Shown here: positions 30,689 through 32,850 of the stretch, in pieces
How the letters are laid out: each line of letters starts with the position of its first letter
Position numbering within the stretch: position 1 is the stretch's first letter
NCBI GenBank assembly: GCA_944393745.1
Contig: CALYBD010000001.1
Location: forward strand, 136,628-169,477
Source of the DNA: an uncultured Alphaproteobacteria bacterium
Lineage (GTDB): Bacteria > Pseudomonadota > Alphaproteobacteria > CAAGCB01 > CAG-977
Direction: 5' to 3'
Length of the DNA: 32,850 bases
Translations under genes and position numbers: made by a program
The notes under the pieces: generated by a model
The model's database searches: none
The model's input: only the letters and a program-made list of their open reading frames with translations
Told to the model about the DNA's origin: nothing

Positions 30689-32850
30689 ATGGAAACAGCT
30701 CTGACATCAACCGCCGGTCTTATTCCGATGCTGCTCAGCCTGGTGGGCGTATTGGTAACGCTTCAGTATTTAAAAGGAATGACTGATTTTTCTGCGGCAA
30801 TCCGTTTTGTGTTTTGGGGGTTTGCCTGTATCCTGGCTGCAAAGCTTTTGATTTTTACCGCCCGTTTTATGCCGCAGGGATATTATTATTTTTGTTCTTT
30901 ATTCTTTCATTTGTGTTCTGCCGTTTTTTTGACCGCCGGCGGTTTAAGTATCAAAGGGGTTAAGTTTTTCAACAGAACAGTCGTGATCAGTGCGTGTCTG
31001 CTGGCCGCGGTGTGGAGCTGGTATGTCGTCATTATTACCCGGGACGCCGGTACGTTAACGTTGTCTTTGGCGGCATCAACGGCCGGATATGCTGTTCTGG
31101 CGGCATCGCTGTGGCGGCGCAAGACTTTGCGTAATTCCATCGGTTTCGTTATTACGGGTTGGTTCAGTATTTTTCTGGTGCTTTATAACCTGCTGTCATT
31201 GATGTCATGGGGGCAGAGCCTGTTATCACCGGCATTTGAAACGTTTTTGTATATTGCCATTATGTGCGGCTGGATATTGATTTCAAACAATATGATGGCG
31301 CATCAGTTTGATACGCTGGAACAAGCCGCCGAAGAAAGCAAGGAACGACTGCGCCTGATGATTCAAATGTCGCCGTTTCCGATTATTATTTCCCGGCTGA
31401 AAGACGATCAGCTGATGCTGATTAACAACAAAGCGGGGGCTTTGTTCGGTTTGGACGTTAAGCATCCGGGGAATTTTAAAACGGTTGATTACTTTGCCGA
31501 ACCGTCAAAAAGGACAGAATTGCTGGCAAAGTTGGAAAAACATCCGGTGGTTGATGATTTTGAATTTTTGGTTAAACCGCGCAAAGGCGAACCGTTTTGG
31601 CTGCTGTTATCCGCCCGGGTGATTGATTTTGAATATGAAATTGCGCTGTATATGGCTTTCCAAGACATTACGGACCGCAAGAAAAAGGAAATGCAGTTGT
31701 TTGATCAGGCGACGAAAGATCCTTTGACAAAGTGTTACAATCGTCGTCAGTTTGAAGAATTGGCCAAAAACGAAATTCAGCGTTCCCGCCGTTATAATCA
31801 TCCGTTCTGTTTGTTCATGATTGACGCGGATCACTTTAAAAACGTTAACGATACGCATGGTCATGCGGTCGGGGATCTGGTTTTGCAGGCTTTGGCCGAT
31901 TGTTGCCGCCGGACATTGCGCGAATCCGACATTGTTGCCCGTTTCGGCGGGGAAGAATTTGTTATTTTGTTGCCCGAAGCCTCTATTGAAAATGCTTTCC
32001 GCGTGGCCGAACGGTTAAGAATTAAGATTTCCAAGCTGGTTGTTAAAAACGAACAAAATCAAGATGTTCAGTTTACGGTCAGTATCGGTTTGGTTTCTTC
32101 AACGGTAACGGACGATATTCCCGAAATGTTGAAAATGGCCGATGAAGCGCTGTACGTTGCCAAAGAAAACGGCAGAAATCAGGTTGTTGTTTATGATAAT
32201 GACGGCCCGAATAAAGATTTGCCGCGGCCGGAAGGGGAAGATATCGATAAAGTCAAAGCCGAACCGTTGTATTATTTTAAACCGACAAATGCGCCGGTGA
32301 TTAAAAATCAATCTGATGAACCGGAAGAAACAGGTGTCGTCGGATTGAGCGGAGAATCGGCAGCCGATGAAACAGAACCGTCTTTGGACGATGACGGTGA
32401 TACGGAAATTCAACCTTCATCACAGCCACACGGCGTTTCATTGAGTTCTTTGTATGATGACGAAGACGGTGACGATTCTTTTGTTCCGGCTTCAAAGCCG
32501 CCTGAGGCTCCGCCGGTACCGCCACCGCCGCCCGCGCCGGCTTCGGTTGTTCATGTCGAAACGGACGATCTGCCCATAACAAATGATCCTTTTGCTACGG
32601 ACGCTGTTTTTGCCGATGAACTGCCACCGGAAGAAGAAGCTTTACCGGCAGAATACCCGCCTGTCGAAGCGGAACTGCCGCCGGAAGAAGAGGCTTTACC
32701 GGCAGAATATCCGCCTGTCGAAGCGGAACTGCCGCCGGAAGAAGAGGCTTTACCGGCAGAATATCCGCCTGTTGAAGCGGAACTGCCGCCGGAAGAAGAG
32801 GCTTTACCGGCAGAATATCCGCCTGTCGAAGCGGAACTGCCGCCGGAAGA
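30689..32850 (+). CDS. Membrane diguanylate cyclase (PAS-GGDEF) with repeat tail, cut by window edge
   Basis: The 720 visible residues begin with about six membrane helices (residues 8-200), then a PAS-like sensor (about 215-335, starting ERLRLMIQMSPFPIII and ending YMAFQDITDRKKKE), then a GGDEF domain. The active-site loop is GGEEF at 420-424 and the product-inhibition site RxxD (RESD, 411-414) stands exactly five residues before it, so it should make cyclic di-GMP under feedback control. The substrate motif DPLTKCYNRRQFEE is present. A long acidic, proline-rich tail follows (from about 500), ending in exact 18-residue repeats from residue 644. The 3' end is outside the window. ATG 30689 is preceded by GGAG. 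Confidence 0.92.
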   Translation, partial: METALTSTAGLIPMLLSLVGVLVTLQYLKGMTDFSAAIRFVFWGFACILAAKLLIFTARFMPQGYYYFCSLFFHLCSAVFLTAGGLSIKGVKFFNRTVVISACLLAAVWSWYVVIITRDAGTLTLSLAASTAGYAVLAASLWRRKTLRNSIGFVITGWFSIFLVLYNLLSLMSWGQSLLSPAFETFLYIAIMCGWILISNNMMAHQFDTLEQAAEESKERLRLMIQMSPFPIIISRLKDDQLMLINNKAGALFGLDVKHPGNFKTVDYFAEPSKRTELLAKLEKHPVVDDFEFLVKPRKGEPFWLLLSARVIDFEYEIALYMAFQDITDRKKKEMQLFDQATKDPLTKCYNRRQFEELAKNEIQRSRRYNHPFCLFMIDADHFKNVNDTHGHAVGDLVLQALADCCRRTLRESDIVARFGGEEFVILLPEASIENAFRVAERLRIKISKLVVKNEQNQDVQFTVSIGLVSSTVTDDIPEMLKMADEALYVAKENGRNQVVVYDNDGPNKDLPRPEGEDIDKVKAEPLYYFKPTNAPVIKNQSDEPEETGVVGLSGESAADETEPSLDDDGDTEIQPSSQPHGVSLSSLYDDEDGDDSFVPASKPPEAPPVPPPPPAPASVVHVETDDLPITNDPFATDAVFADELPPEEEALPAEYPPVEAELPPEEEALPAEYPPVEAELPPEEEALPAEYPPVEAELPPEEEALPAEYPPVEAELPPE
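32618..32850 (+). repeat. 54-bp in-frame tandem repeat in the GGDEF gene
   Basis: Four complete 54-bp units (32618, 32672, 32726, 32780) and the start of a fifth at 32834 that runs off the window. Each encodes the identical 18-residue unit ELPPEEEALPAEYPPVEA. DNA differences between the units are few and all synonymous (unit 1 differs at three third positions, unit 3 at one). Confidence 0.97.

Noticed and set aside
30907-32582. Several leftward frames within the GGDEF gene region
   Set aside because: They are antisense to an open, motif-bearing GGDEF coding sequence that spans the whole stretch.

Overview
This window looks like the replication-origin neighbourhood of an alphaproteobacterial chromosome. 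The case rests on gene order and content: maf-aroE-coaE-dnaQ facing secB, a Tim44-like gene and mltA; rho; mnmE-mnmG; rsmG-parA-parB; hslVU next to hisB; and hrcA next to rph. The base composition is moderate and A-rich, with long A/T runs between genes. That points to an uncultured, possibly host- or gut-associated lineage rather than a high-GC model species, but the exact taxon is inferred and not shown by the sequence.

Layout. Positions 1-6124 hold hrcA (cut by the left edge) facing rph-rdgB-hemW, then an LpoA-like lipoprotein gene facing rsmI-yraN. Positions 6111-9066 hold a leftward operon rsmG-parA-parB plus a small P-loop kinase. A gene-free 1.07 kb A/T-rich island follows (9067-10151), with a perfect 16-bp parS palindrome at each end. 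Next come two short chromate-transporter-like genes, hslV-hslU, and hisB followed by a membrane-anchored flavodoxin. Positions 14653-16679 hold a PEGA-like lipoprotein preceded by an unexplained structured leader or small RNA, then an iron-type alcohol dehydrogenase. rho (leftward) and maf (rightward) flank a 420-bp gap with three perfect and two near-perfect DnaA boxes, the best candidate for oriC. Positions 18530-27839 hold the rightward run maf-aroE-coaE-dnaQ, Tim44-like, mltA, a two-helix membrane protein, smr and mnmE-mnmG, with secB opposed. The right end carries lineage-specific genes: a cysteine-rich S41-type peptidase, a four- or five-helix membrane protein, and a GGDEF protein with a 54-bp tandem repeat cut by the right edge.

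How it fits together. Most genes left of about 18.3 kb read left and most genes right of it read right, as expected if replication starts in the rho-maf gap. The ParAB system and its two parS sites lie 8-9 kb from that gap, so the origin and centromere-like region are close together. Relative to the common alphaproteobacterial order rho-mnmE-mnmG-rsmG-parA-parB, the cluster is split: mnmEG is on one side of the origin and rsmG-parAB on the other.

Least explained parts: the structured RNA at about 15234-15507, the parS-bounded island, the leaderless cysteine-rich S41 protein, and the repeat tail of the GGDEF protein. No insertion sequence, CRISPR array, rRNA or tRNA was recognised.
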